Notes under the pieces: generated by a model
Told to the model about the DNA's origin: nothing
The model's database searches: none
What the model saw: the letters and a program-made list of their open reading frames with translations, nothing else
Position numbers and translations under genes: made by a program
Source: Anisodus tanguticus
Lineage: Eukaryota; Streptophyta; Magnoliopsida; Solanales; Solanaceae
Reading direction: 5' to 3'
Assembly (NCBI GenBank): GCA_034509755.1
Contig: CM067552.1
Coordinates: forward strand, 16,153,001-16,217,000
Length of the DNA: 64,000 nt
Shown here: positions 41,102 through 53,692 of the stretch, one piece after another
Position numbering within the stretch: the first letter of the stretch is position 1
Layout of the letters: every line of letters begins with the position of its first letter

Positions 41102-44100
41102 TGACACCTAATCTTTACCCTCCAATAATCCTATTTAGTTATTCAGGATTCCCGAGTCACATACGGAGTGAAATATACTTTTTACAAGATGAATATGATT
41201 TTACAAAATTTTCCGGGAGTATTTTGTCATTTAATTTGATAAAATATCATCTAGTATATTTATTGTATATCATGTCCCATTTTTACAATATTTTAATAAT
41301 TAATTATAATTTAGAATTTTAATGGATAATTACAAATTCATTGTCTTAAAATTCTCAATTTAAAGGGATCGATAGTTCACTCTGTCAAAATTGGGAAATT
41401 ATTTAATTAAATACGGTAATGGAATTACTCCTCAATTTTAAAACATGTTCTTAAATTAAAAAGATTTTTGCATGATTTAAATTTCCTAAATCCTAATTGA
41501 TATCAAATACAAGCTTAAAACGAAGCTTTCAAATTAAGTAGGCTAGCTTTGAAATTGTTCGGTGATTCTTTAATTTATGAAATGGTCATATTTGCAAAAT
41601 GTTACCATAGTTTATTCAAAGCTTTAAAATTGAGTTGGGCCATTTGCCATTTAAGTGCCAAGTTGGCCGAGCCCAAGACCAAAGGTTCAAGACCCGGCCC
41701 AGACCCACAAAACTAGGTGTAAAAGGGCAAAGCCCTCCCATTTTTCATTCTTTGTTCACGATTCAAGTGTTCCTTGAAACCCTAGCCGCCAACCGCTATT
41801 GCCAAGAATGGCAAGGTCAAACTGTACGTCGCTTTGCCGCAGTTTGGTTTATCCGAAAAGGGTAAGGGCATTAATGGCCCTTACACTTCATCACCACTAC
41901 GCAACCATACCCCCCTCCCCCAGGTGAGGTTACCCCTCTCTCTGTTGTTTTTTTGCAATCCTAATTATTTTTTGTCTCATTATGATTTCAAAATCTAAAT
42001 TTTCATTGGTTGAAAATCATCGGAGGGAATGTTTCCCCCTGAAGGAGTTCCCCCACACCGATTCACTGGGCTCTGATAGGGTTTTCATTGAACCCTATAA
42101 ATTGAGACCTTTTCCTTCATTTTTACCGGTCGGAAACTTGATTCTTAGCATTCATACTTTTTGAGAGACAAATCGAGTTTAAATCCGATTAATTTATGCT
42201 TAACTTGGGATCCAAGTCCTTTGGTGGAATCCATACTTAGTATAAATTGATCGATTACCACTAAAACCCTCCCCTTTTATATGATTTGAAAGTTTGAAGA
42301 TCCCGGAGCGAAGAATAGGTTCCCCTTCGATCATAGGCTGCCTCCATACAAGGTAATTCATTAAACTAGTTTAGTCATAAACTGAGTTAATATGCCTAAT
42401 GTGTGAATGAGAGGTCTGTTTAGCTAATATGTAGATTGTTCATGATCAAAATGATACCAATGCGGTAGTTTGGAATCTTGTTTAACTAGGTAAACTGATT
42501 TAAGTTGATAAATGTGCTAACCTGAGGTCTGTTTTAGTCATATATAGGTTGTTTGGTTAATAGAATACTAAAGTTGTTAACTTGAAGTGTGTTGTAACCA
42601 TGTATGAGTTTTTAGTTCAATATGTTGATTAGTGTGTTAGTTTGTAGATGATTTGGTTGTTTGTAAGCTTTTTTTATTCACAGTATCTGCCTAAAAACAT
42701 GACTTAGTGATTAGGAGGGAGATATAGTTAACTTGTAAGCATATCATGACTCTTGTGCTGTCTAATGTTGGCTTAAGATCTAGGGAGTAAGAGAGACAGG
42801 TTATCATCTGGACTAGTTAATCCACTCATGCCTCTAGAAAATATATGTAGTGTTTAAAGTTCATGTTAAAACTGTAGGACCTTTGTAATGGTTTAAAAAG
42901 GGAAATAAAGGACCTTATCTTGACATTGTGTGTGTGTTCAACGCCTCTGGAATGAATTTGGTCTCTATCTTGCATGCCTATTGTATTTAAAAGAAGATGT
43001 GAAGTTAACAGTACATAAAAAAATGGTTTCAACATGACTTAGGAGAAACTTTAGGTTCAAGACATAGTTTAAAAGGATAACTTAGTCATTAGGCTGTTTT
43101 GATACCATTAATGTATCACTTAAAGCCTGTTAAGCTAGGTCTAAGCTTTGGATAGACTAAAAATGGTATGTCCTAGCCTAGTATTAGGTGTATATGTCTG
43201 AACCTTGCTCTCTTTGTCACAAGTATGAGTTGGTTCTCTTTGGTTTGAAAAGAATGATGTTCTGTGTCCTTTGAAATGAGAATATGTTTTGAAATCATTC
43301 TGTTGATGTGTTTGAGTTCATATGGTGGTGTTGTGGGTGTGTTTGAGGAACATGTGTTTGGCATCTGGTAGTATGCTGATCAAATATGATTAAGTCCTCC
43401 ATGTGTCCATCCTAACTCCCTATTTGCTTCATCCCTGAATATATTTTAAGTGTAGGTAGACTCAAAAGACTTTTGCTTTATGATTCTTTGTCCCTGTGTC
43501 TCTTTTCTATAAAATCTGTTAGGTAGTTGATCAAGCCCTTGTCATAAATGCCTAGAGGAGATTATTCTACTTCCCTTAATGAACTTGCCTTGTCACTGCC
43601 TATATGCTAACTGATCCACCTAGTTCAAGAGCATGTGTAGATTAATGAGAAAACTCAGAATTCTTGTGTTTAGCATGTTTCCATGCTTATGAAATATCTG
43701 TGTCTCCCCGATTAATCTTGTGACGTATGTATGCATGAAATATCTTTAGGACCAAGAAGTAACTTAGGGAATGGTTAGTTTGCCTCTGATAACTGGTCCC
43801 TTACCCTACACCATGCATGAACCAATTTCTATCAATTTGATTAAGTCTTAGGTGTTTGGGAATTGTTGTATGTTATCTTGTATACCACTCATATTGGATT
43901 GAAAACTTGTTGAGGCTTAACCCATTTCTCTAACTCTTTTCATCTCCTCTTTGTAACTTGTACGACTGGGCCTGGCCAATTGACTTTGTTCTTTAATCAT
44001 ACTCTTTGTCTATGTACTGTAAATGGGCCTAAGCCCACTTGTTATCCCTTTCATACCATTTATGTGTTTATTGGACTGGGATGATTATGGTACTTAATTT

Positions 44101-44395
44101 GGATTTAACTTGGAGTGCTTGTTTGCTTTAATGTGTTTTACGTATAATAAGTTTTTAAATACGTTCTAACTTAAACTCTTGTTCCCCCCTTCTTTCACTA
44201 TCGAGGCACATCGAGACGGCCCCTTTGGGTCTGCCACTTCTCTTCAGCTAGTTTGGCTAAGGCCCTACTAAATCCTATTGATCGAGTCTGCATAGGGTGT
44301 AGCCGCGCATTTGAAGGCTCAACTATGGATAAAAATAACCAACTGGTGGGCTCCGGTAGGCCCACCGGCCTAATCTCAACTTCTTTCAATTCTTG

Positions 44396-44434
<39 letters not shown>

Positions 44435-45496
44435 AAAAATACTTTGAATACATTATTGGAACCTTATTATGGTTACGAACGTAGGATAGGCAAATGATAC
44501 GTACATCGTTTAGATTAGAATCGCCAGAAAAGGAATAAAGAAATTTTCAAAATGGTTAAGTTTAGAATTTTAAAGAACATGGACTGTTTTATATAACACA
44601 AAGATGGATTTTGAACTTGAAAATGGAACCAACTTTTCGGACTTGAAATCAATTGAACTTTGAGATTATTTTGGACTTTCACTTAATGGGCTAAAAAAAT
44701 CATGAAAATAAATATATTTCCTCTTCAGATTCGGACTTAAAGAAACATACTTGTTTGAGAAAAGAATCAACAAAGACTGATTTGAAAAAATACTCTTGTG
44801 AACCAATTTTGTTTCGAGTCCCGACCAAATGATTTTAAAAAGATTAAAATGCCTACCTTGGACTTGAGTTATGAGCATTGGAATGTTGTAGAACACGAAT
44901 TGGCCTTTGGGATATAGCATGAGATTTTTTTTTCCCTTCTATTCTTTCAAAACCTAAAACTTGTCATTACAAATGGATTACACTCTTTTAACTAAAGGAT
45001 TTTCAAAACATATGCAAATGATATTGGATAATTCATTGGACTAAAAGTAGAGTTCTACTCAAGTTAATTCTTATTTTTAGTCCGAAAATAAGTTGATTCA
45101 ATTACCCCAGTGCAAACCATTTTTAGTGAAAGCTAACTCTTTTGTTTTCAAAAAAGTCTTTGAGTTTAGAATAAATGAATGACAAGAATTTTGCGGTGAT
45201 TTTATACACTTTTAAGAAATTCACATCATTTAAGCATGCTATATAATTCGAAGGTTAACCGTATTCTACGAATCTTTAATACCGGGGTGTCTAACACCTT
45301 TCCTGGGGGATCACCAGAACCCTTACCTCGACTATAGTTTAGATAGGATTTTTCATTAACTTGAATAAACCCTTTCAACTTGGTTTTCCTAATTTACCTA
45401 TAAATTAGGTGGTGACTCTAAAAAACATTATCCGACTAAGAGCATCAACAACCTCATAGTAGCTTTTATGCCTCCGTGTAAAAGTGAACCGTAATA
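41102..45496 (+). mobile_element. Ogre/Tat element, 5' LTR (~4.4 kb)
   Basis: Begins TGACACCTAATCTTTACCC; the same start recurs at 58862. Homology between the two LTRs continues to 44012 / 62093. The end is placed just before the primer-binding site at 45499. LTRs of 4-5 kb are characteristic of Ogre. Compared with the 3' LTR it lacks about 310 bp after ggtaattcatt (42353). It contains a (TA)n tract at 44400-44432. Confidence 0.85.
44400..44432. repeat. (TA)n microsatellite
   Basis: About 16 TA units inside the Ogre 5' LTR. The 3' LTR is truncated before this point, so age cannot be compared. Confidence 0.9.
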
Positions 45497-45498
45497 GA

Positions 45499-45516
45499 TG
45501 GTGACTCCTCTAGGGA
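45499..45516 (+). promoter_or_regulatory. Ogre primer-binding site
   Basis: tggtgactcctctaggga resembles the tggcgactctgctgggga form used by Ogre/Tat elements (tRNA-Arg type by family knowledge). A similar ggtggtgactcta at 45408 lies inside the LTR. Confidence 0.65.
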
Positions 45517-46187
45517 TAAACCTAGGTTCTAACCATAAGGGTTCCAATACAATATATTTTGGATGATATGAATTGCTTATGTGTTTAAATACCCATAATT
45601 ATAACTGTCATTCATGCATTTCATACTCCGCTAAATAACACGCACACACACTCGCATTAGTGCACAAAGATGATTATGAGGATTTCAAAATCATCCTCCA
45701 GTATAAAACCAAAAAAAAATCTTGGAACACGCTGAAGATGGAGTTGGTTCGCGGTCATCCAACAGTCGACAACGGTTCACCCTGGGTAGTCCGCTCGGGT
45801 CCCTTAGTCATTTGCTAAATCACTCAAGTATAACTAGGATTGAGCGAAGCCAAATCCCTACTGAACTAGCGTATGCTGACCTACACATGTTCGAATATCT
45901 CAGACCTATCTGGACCTATTAAGCTGACTACCTCATGTTTTGACGGTCTATGACTCGACGGCACTGTATCCAAGTACTTGTTATATGGAAGCATTAAAAG
46001 TGCCTTATGTGATGAACCATTATCCCTTGGGGGAGAAAATTAATCATGTTCTGTTTTGTAGATGCATACAAATCTGAAATTCGACATGGTTATCGATGCA
46101 CCTGAGTTGCTGAGTTTTTGGTGGTCATGATTAGATGACCCTCAAAAGACAGAAGTAACGAAATGTCTAGGACACCTACCCTCCCTT
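45517..46187. other. Ogre leader between primer-binding site and ORF1
   Basis: Non-coding leader, expected in Ogre elements. The short frame at 45722-45922 (ending CFEYLR-like) may be a decayed ORF1 N-terminus, since it runs toward the ORF1 domain. Confidence 0.5.
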
Positions 46188-47572
46188 ATGACCATGAAAG
46201 GAAATAGAGAACTCTTAGAAGTCCTTACCGAGTATTGGAATTATGATAGAATAATGTTTAGGTTTGGAGATTTTGAGATGACCCCGACCCTAGAGGAGAT
46301 CCGGGATTATATAGATAGCGTTGGGACCTATATGAGAAGGAGGAAGAAACCCGACCATAACCTTCTAGTGCCTCATAAGCCTACTCTCGACGAGATGTTG
46401 AGGTTCTTATCCCTAGCTAGCGCCAATTGGATATTCATCTCGACTATAACGTTTAAGGATCTTTACAACTGATTTAGGTATATGCCAGTTGGGAAGCCAC
46501 CCAACCCCTAGCCTTTGCCATATGTCTTCTAGGAATCATGGTATTTTCCAAAGACCGACACCAAGCCATAGATACCCGGGTCATTTTCGTCACCCATGAT
46601 ATTTTTCATGGCATAACCACGAATGGGGAAACCAAGTACTACGACCTAGTTTCGGTCATCCTAGCCGACATATACCGAGCCTTAGGTCAATGCCGAAACC
46701 TACATAGGTACTTCCAAGGGTGTAACCTCTTAGTGGAATGGTGGATCATTAAGCACCTCCACAAAACTGAGAGTCCATCATACCGAGACCCCGAACTTAA
46801 AAAAGATAACCTTAAAGTCACTTACCCAAATTTTGGGAATCAAACCAAAAAGGGGTGTGCTTTTATCTTTTCTAGGCTCCGAGAGTACAACATCCAGTGG
46901 AGATTTCCTTACTTTATATCCGAGTTCATAGTTGTGAGGGGTAGAAAATGGCCTTTCCTACCACTTATAGGGATCGAGGAAATCCGACCATACGCACCTA
47001 TTAGGGTCCTAACATAGTTCGGAAGGAGATAGGTAATACCCCAAATAGGGAACATAGGGGAGTACGTGGTCGACTATGAAAGAGATAAGATCGAAAGGGT
47101 TGCCGACATCATCCGAGAATGGAATGGTCGAATCAAATAGGGTCTAGATACTCTAGCCGAGGATGTCTTTCACGCAGGTTTTGATAAAGAATACATAGAC
47201 TGGTTGATAGCACATTTGCAAGACACCCTCTCACTAGGACCCAACCACTACCAATGTAGTCATGATAAAGATTCAAAGGTCGAGGTCAAAGACTGCCGCA
47301 ATCAGAGACAAACGGATGATCGAGATGCCAGGTATCTAGAGAGGATGGAGTATGACCAGACCGTCATATCCAGCATGATCAAGGAGTTAGAATTCACTAA
47401 CGAGTGTCTAGAGGACTTAGACACTCGCATGAGGAGAGCCATTAATGAAACTGCACCCATGACATTCACAGAGAAAGGTTATTGGGTCAATTCATTATTG
47501 ATGTATACTCATCTCCGGATTCAGACCGCCCTTCGAAGGGCCAAGAAAGCTCGGACATACAGAGCTTCATAA
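46188..47572 (+). pseudogene. Ogre ORF1 (extra ORF upstream of gag; plant-mobile-domain-like), decayed
   Basis: Two frames join into one product. 46188-46472 has LLEVLTEYWNYDRIMFRFGD and MTPTLEEIRDYI; a frame change at about 46455 (PLAFAICLLGIMVFSK) leads to 46538-47017 (FHGITTNGETKYYDLVSVIL; ADIYRALGQCRN). After a gap, a charged, probably coiled-coil segment follows at 47204-47572 (YLERMEYDQTVISSMIKELE). EYWN/FRFGDFEMTPTLEE is typical of the plant mobile domain-like proteins (DUF7745 type) that Ogre elements carry as ORF1. The role of ORF1 in the Ogre cycle is not known. A host plant-mobile-domain gene is an alternative, excluded by the LTR, gag and pol context. Confidence 0.8.
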
Positions 47573-48022
47573 TCCGCCACTGGAGGTGACTTCTTTTGAT
47601 TTTACTGCTTTATTCATCTTTTGCAACCCCACTTGGGAAAAGATAACTATTAATGAAAATGATTATGCGGCAATGGTTTTAATCAACATTTGGCACAGTT
47701 ATGCTTCAAACGATTAAATGCCTTAGAGTCACGTGGTTTAGGAACGCAAATATTATAACTGCTTACGCGCTTATGTGATATAACTGCTTATGTGTTCTGT
47801 CTGAACTCTTGATTGGTTCCACATTCCGGAAACCAACCCAAAAGAATAACACAAGAAAATACCAAAACTAAACTAAATATGCACCTCTCTTAAAGGTTGA
47901 TTTGCTACTAATGGACACTCCCAACAACCAAAGTGCCACATCGCCAGTTGTTGATTTATCAACGACAAAGAGACTAAGGAGTCAATTAGGGAAAAACCCG
48001 CAAGGTTGACACAAATATTGAC

Positions 48023-48887
48023 TTGGCCAGAGCCAAGATGAAAGAGGTTGACGAAATTCTGGAATTTGTGGGAAACCTCATAGAAGAGTCCCCCGACGGG
48101 AAACATCAATACCAAAACCTCTCTAAAGAGATCAAGAAAATGGCCGACGACTATGTCACATATTTCAAAACACCAAAACAAGAATCAGAGTTGCCTGCGG
48201 CAAATCCTATGTCGTATGGGGAATCAAGCGGGGTACCTGAAGGAGTCACGCCCACTACTGATAAAACTGCTAAATACTATGGGCCTCCCCGGACGTCATC
48301 TCCTATGGGGTGGATGATCTCCCTCAAAGCTCACAGGTCGCTCTACAGAGTTGCACCCAGGTTGGTGCGAAACATTGAGGTGTATGATGGAATAAAAGCC
48401 GCCAGATTGGCGTGTGCTAGATTCGACGTCCTTCCAACTTGTGCATCCATCTTTGCCCACAAGAGATGCCTATTCCACAAGAATCAGCCCGACCACATCA
48501 TAGATGAGTGCGTGACTTTCAAAAGAAGAGTTATTAAACTGATTGACGAAAAATCATTCGTAACCTGTGGGGGCCACACTCCCTACTGGTCTACGACCTC
48601 ATCATGCTGGTGAAGGAATCACCATGGAAACCTAATTATGGCGTTAGAACTTGACTACCTTTGAAGACTCGTACGCAAACATCTTCTCCCCTTTAGCATG
48701 TACGATCAAGGTTCGCCCACTCAAATCTACTTGGAAACTCTTTGCCATCACGTCAAGGACGAAGATTTTCTTGTACCATTCAGGGGCATCGGGGCATGAC
48801 ATTGAGGAATGCAAAGCCTTCAAGTTTGAGATAGAGCATCTTATCAACACCGGTCAGATTTGGCATGTGATACACGACCGCTTCTAA
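48023..48887 (+). pseudogene. Region between ORF1 and gag with two zinc-knuckle-like modules
   Basis: An ORF at 48023-48613 starts with a helical charged stretch (KMKEVDEILEFVGNLIEE) and ends with CLFHKNQPDHIIDECVTFKR (about 48470-48530), a C-X2-H-X5-H-X4-C arrangement. A second frame, 48651-48887, has FLYHSGASGHDIEECKAFKF, the same module with its first Cys lost. Both resemble the gag zinc-knuckle of Ogre (third copy at 50955). Probable origins are a duplicated gag 3' segment or a nested fragment of another Ogre copy. Confidence 0.5.
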
Positions 48888-49001
48888 GAAAGCCGTTGAA
48901 AAAATACACGGTTGTAAGGACGACAACCCGCCATGATTTCAGGAAGAAGTCATCCATTGATCTTTCAACCAAAATGTTATCCCCTCCCTCTTTTGTAAAA
49001 G

Positions 49002-49175
49002 AAACTACATCCGACCTGATGTCCTGATGAGGGATACGTAGGAAGCCCATATCGGGCATGGTCTGGGAAAGATTCGGGTAGATGAAATTAAGATTAATTT
49101 CTATGTAACCCGAACTACGGAAGGTCATGATTTCCCACGGAAGGATACGTAGGCAGTCTACATAAGACTCGGGCC
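49002..49175. repeat. Two copies of a dispersed Ogre motif (gaactac..gatacgtagg)
   Basis: gaaactacatccgacctgat ... gagggatacgtaggaagcc (49002-49047) and cgaactacggaaggtcatg ... ggatacgtaggcagtc (49111-49159). The same motif recurs four times in the 3' UTR (56040, 56134, 58512, 58666). Confidence 0.75.
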
Positions 49176-49539
49176 CTATATAATATAAATTATAATCCCC
49201 CTATTTATAGAATAGTTTTTAGTTCAACGACGTCGTGGTAGAAAATTGACCATAGACTTTCAAACCAAAACCCTAAAAAAACCAAAAATATCAAAAATGA
49301 CCAAAATACCCTCGGAATTGAGAAATAATGAAGAGTTCGGATCAAATACATGAATCTATGTGTTTTATGTACAATTTGTATGCAATATCTTGCATTATTA
49401 TTTTCGACTAACGTAATTTGCCTTTGAGTTATTATTTTCTTATAGAAAAGAGTTGATCCGTGTTGCGTCACACTGACATACTTTACCAGATCGAAATCCG
49501 CAGTAGCATCCCTAAACCAATAGTATCAAGAGAAAATGA

Positions 49540-51127
49540 TTGGTACTCCCAAAGAGACGCAACAATGAAGCTATGGTTTTTGAGGACACTGCACCTCATG
49601 ACCTTCAAAATTCCTCACACCACGAGGATCTGATCAATTTTCTGTTCAAAAAGATCGTGGACCTTCAAGAACATGTCAGGAAGAACGAAGCCATCAACGC
49701 TGCCAGAGAGGCAATTGCTGAAACAAGAAGGCCTCCACTGCCTTTTCCATCAATGAACTCGCCCATACCCGAACACTTTCTAAATACCCATGCTGGTACA
49801 TTGTACCAAACCCCACCTCCAGCAAATGTCACCCACATAGCCTGGACTTCCTATTTCACGCCTTCTTTTCAGGCACCTCGTACTTATGTTGATCGTAGCA
49901 TACACCAAAATACCACTACCCATATAACACTGAGAGTCGTTGGCACTCCCAAAAGTCGCCCAGCGCACCCCCATATTATCCTTTCACACTCTAATTTCTC
50001 CCATAGACTCTTCCCCAGAAATTGACCATTATGAAGAGATGAAGAAGGCGTGGAGAGCCGAATAGGACCGAAGAGACAAAGAAATAGAGCGGAAAATGGT
50101 AGATCTGCTAGAAAAATCCAATAAGGGCTCTCGAAAAGCAACAAGCCTAAGCTATGATGACTTGTGTATGCATCCAGACTTGGACCTCCCCAAGGCTTCA
50201 AGGTGGCCAAGTTCGAACTCTTCAACAGGACAGGAAATTCCAAAGCCCACCTAAGAGCGTATTGTGACCAACTGGTCAGAATCAAGAGAAACAAAGCTCT
50301 GATAATGAGATTATTCAGTCGAAGCCTCACAAGAGAGGAGTCAGTATGGTTTACGGCTTAAGACATCTTTGATGGGACTCCTGAGAAGAAATGGCGGGGG
50401 CCTTCATGGATAGACTTCACTTTAACGTGGAAACCATGAGCGATCGCTATTACTTAGAGAAAATCAAACATAAATTTATTGAAACCTACCGCGAGTATGC
50501 AAGTAGGTGGAGGGCCAAAGCTGCCCTAGTACAACCACTAATGAGCGAAGAGGTATTAGTCTTTGTCTTATCCAATCACAAGAGTTGGATTATGATGATC
50601 GCATGTTATCTATGGCTGGGAGGTCATTCTCTGAATTATAAAAATAGGAGAGGCAATAGAAGACGACCTAACACCTACCTATCAAGCTCAATCACCAAAT
50701 TACCGAGTTCCCACATCCACTTACCAAGCGCCTCAAAATTATCAAAACCACCAAAACCAGCCGCCTTCGGCTACATACGACTTTCCACATCTAAATTTCA
50801 AGAAAAAACCTCCCCGGACGTTCACTCCACTTCTCGAAACTCAAATGAAATTGTTTGAAAAGCTAAATGTTGTCGGAATCATCCATACCGTGCTGCCAAA
50901 CTGCTAATCCCGAAAGTCACTTCTATAGAGCCGATCAAACTTGTGCCTATAACTCTAGAGGGAATGGACACAATACAAATGATTGTATCAATCTAAAGCA
51001 CAAGTTACATTATTTAATCGATAAACGAGAGATTGTCTTGGAGGCAGTTGCACCAAACGTGAACACAAATCCTCTCCCCAATCATGGTGCCAATCATATA
51101 CACATGATCGAATGGGAGGAAAATTAG
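49540..51127 (+). pseudogene. Ogre gag, decayed
   Basis: Frames 49540-50025 (coiled-coil-like LFKKIVDLQEHVRKNEAINA then a Pro-rich linker), 50164-50361 (capsid start GPPQGFKVAKFELFNRTGNS; LRAYCDQLVRIKRNKAL), 50391-50858 (FMDRLHFNVETMSDRYYLEK; REYASRWRAKAALVQP) and 50867-51127 (zinc-knuckle-like CAYNSRGNGHNTNDC, then LKHKLHYLIDKREI). Stops near 50030, 50360 and 50858 separate them. Order and wording fit the gag of Tat/Ogre elements. The knuckle has Asn where His is usual. Confidence 0.85.
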
Positions 51128-51369
51128 GCTATATGTTAGCCATTAGCCTAAGAATCCTTTGAAAGCTTAGAATGGACGGTCACATCCCTTACTCTACAAG
51201 AGCGTCCTAACTTCAAGGTGCTAATCCCAGCCCCGAGAAAGCCATGAGAGTATTGGATGAATCCCATGTCCCAGCAAATACGAGCAGCGAAACATTGGCC
51301 GACATAGCAGGACATGTCATTGGAGCTCACTAAATCTCATTCACTCCTGAGAAGTTGCCAAGAGAGGGA

Positions 51370-51957
51370 ATGACTCACAACAAGGATCTCTATATCACTA
51401 TCAAGTGTAATGACAATGTCATATCTTGAGTACTTGTCGACAATGGGGCTGATCTCAATATATGCCCCGAATCTACATTAAAACAGTTGGGATACGACAT
51501 TGGGAAGATACGCCAGAGCCATACCAATGTAAGAGATTTTGATGGAGCACATCATGGCCCCATTAGCGAAGTAGACCTCAATATTCAAATGGGGCCCGCC
51601 GAGTTCACCACCGAGTTTCAAGTTATGGCTATCAGCGCCAATTACAACCTACTATTGGGAAGGCCTTAAATATATATGGTTGGAGCAGTGCCATCATATC
51701 TCCATCAATCACTAAAGTTTGTATGGGAGAATAATGAAATAGTGATTCATGGAGCGGGTAACATTCACAACTATCCCAATAACTTCGTACTAGTGATAGA
51801 GGAAGTCCCTAAAGACACAAATTTCTATGTGGTGGAACTCGTGGGAGATGCCCACCAAGGGGATGATGAAGAGAGCCTTATGCCACCAGTCTATAAGATG
51901 ATTGCTGTAACTATGCTTCTGAATGGGTTCGAGCCCGACAAAGGTCTGGGCCAATAG
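51370..51957 (+). pseudogene. Ogre protease region and G-patch-like tail
   Basis: The aspartic protease active site reads VLVDNGADLNICP (51433-51471), the DNG form common in Ogre. It is followed by the flap/core (FDGAHHGPISEVDLNIQMGP; LLLGRP at 51650-51667). After one stop (51667-51669) the frame resumes at 51676 and ends with LNGFEPDKGLGQ, resembling the G-patch-type GxGLG end of this region. A stop in front of the active site (51427) indicates decay. Confidence 0.8.
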
Positions 51958-52268
51958 CTTCAAGGTATCAATGAGCCGGTGTCAATTCCAGCCAATTAGT
52001 ACCATTTTGGTCTTAGATACATCATAAGATCTGAAGAAGCCTCTGATGCTGATCAAAAGAAAAGATGTCATCCGAGCATGTACCAGTCATTCCCAGTCCG
52101 AATGCACATATACACCGGTGGAGACGCAAAAGATGGTTTAAGGATGCTTTTCCAAGAGGAGGAGTGTATCGTGATACTAGAGGAGTGCTTTGAAGCACCC
52201 ACCATACGCAACGCTGATCCAGATGAGCAGTTATCCAATTAGACATCTACCCCGCTTTTGGCTCCTCG

Positions 52269-52520
52269 GTAGAGAAAATGATTTTAAATTTTCTTTCAAA
52301 AATCAGTTGAGGCCCGAGCATTTACCATTTACATCTTTACTTTTCTATGTAATACTTGAGAAAATGGAAATGACTCGACGTTGATCCGAGTCAGGACCAC
52401 ACTTTGTACCTTCTTTATCAAAATCAATGAAAGCCTCGTTTATGAAAAAACAGTCTCTTTATTTTTATTGTTATTTTAACATATTTTTATACACTAACCA
52501 TGCTTTGTCTTGTTTTTCAG
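52269..52520 (+). other. Probable Ogre intron between gag-pro and pol
   Basis: A donor-like ctcg/gtagag at 52268 and a strong acceptor (tgctttgtcttgtttttcag, ending 52520) bracket ~252 bp of AT-rich sequence just where Ogre elements are known to have a spliced intron separating gag-pro from pol. Splicing is not shown; the donor is the less certain end. Confidence 0.5.
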
Positions 52521-52622
52521 TAATAATAATAAAATAACTCATAATGTCAAGACATGTCACGAGATGAGTGAGTCAAGTGATACAAATGAAAAGGAAAATG
52601 AGGAGTACGATAAGAAATCGAG

Positions 52623-53692
52623 TTGCTAGAGGATCTCATCGATAAAGAAGATCGGTATGAGAATAGGCAAAAGCCTAATTTGGACAAAACTGAAGCAATC
52701 AATCTTGGGGATGTGGAAATAGTTAAAGAAACCCGGATAAGTGTGCATTTGGATGAGCCTAGGAAAGAAGAGTTGATAAACCTACTAAGGAACTACATCA
52801 ACATATTCGCGTGGTTATACACGAATATGCGTGGGTTGAGCACAAACATAGTATCCCATAAGCTACCCATCAATGAGGGCTTCACCCTGGTAAAACATAA
52901 AATACGACAATTCAAGCTTGATCTGAGCATAAGAATAAAAAATGAGGTTGAAAAGCAGATAAAGTCTGGAGTAGTGGAAGTAACTCGATACCCCATATGG
53001 TTGGCCAATATTGTGCCCGTACCAAAGAAAGATGGAAAGATCTAAATTTGTGTGGACTACCGTAATCTCAATCGAGCTAGTCCCAAGGATAATTTTCCAC
53101 TTTCAAACATACACATACTCATAGGTAACTATGCAAAGCACGAACTACAATCATTTGTGGATTGTTTTGCCGATTACCATCAGATTCTAATGAGCGAAGA
53201 AGATGCACTTAAAACAACTTTCATCACTCCATGGGAAGTATACCATTAGAGTGTAATGTCATTCAGCCTCAAGAACCCCGGGGCAACTTACATGAGAGCA
53301 ATGACTCCATATTTCATGACATGATGCATAAAGAGATAGAAGTCTATGTGAATGATGTCATAATCAAGTCATGAGAAAGCTCAGATCACATCATACACCT
53401 GTTGAAGTTCTTCGACAGACTTTTCAAGTTCAATCTGACTAAGTGCGCATTTGGAGTGCCTGTCAAAAAACTATCAGGGTTCATAGTCAGCCGTAGGGGC
53501 ATAGAGCTAGATCTCTTGAAAATCAAAGCCATTCAGGAATTGACACTGCTAGAGACCAAGAAAGGAGTCATGAGTTTTTTGGGAATGTTGAACTATATCG
53601 GACGCTTCATAGCGCAGACTACGATAATCATGGAGCCCATCCTCAAGCTATTGAAAAATGATGTGCCCACCAAGTGGACTGATGAATGCTAG
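52623..53692 (+). pseudogene. Ogre reverse transcriptase, decayed
   Basis: 52623-53045 holds the N-terminal RT region (INLLRNYINIFAWLYTNMRG; IKSGVVEVTRYPIWLANIVP; VPKKDGKI) and after one stop 53052-53249 has MDYRNLNRASPKDNFPL and YHQILMSEEDALKTTFITPW. The catalytic box at 53345-53359 reads YVNDV rather than YVDDV, so one catalytic Asp is replaced by Asn (GAT to AAT). The connection 53402-53692 has KCAFGVPVKKLSGFIVSRRG and SFLGMLNYIGRFIAQ. Several stops and shifts add to this; the enzyme is dead. Confidence 0.88.

Noticed and set aside
42826..43364. Small minus-strand ORFs repeated at 60925-61441 as a conserved gene pair
   Set aside because: Both copies lie at matching positions of the two Ogre LTRs, so similarity reflects LTR duplication, not coding constraint.
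46188..47017. Host plant-mobile-domain gene
   Set aside because: It lies between an Ogre primer-binding site and gag in the same orientation, as the known Ogre ORF1.
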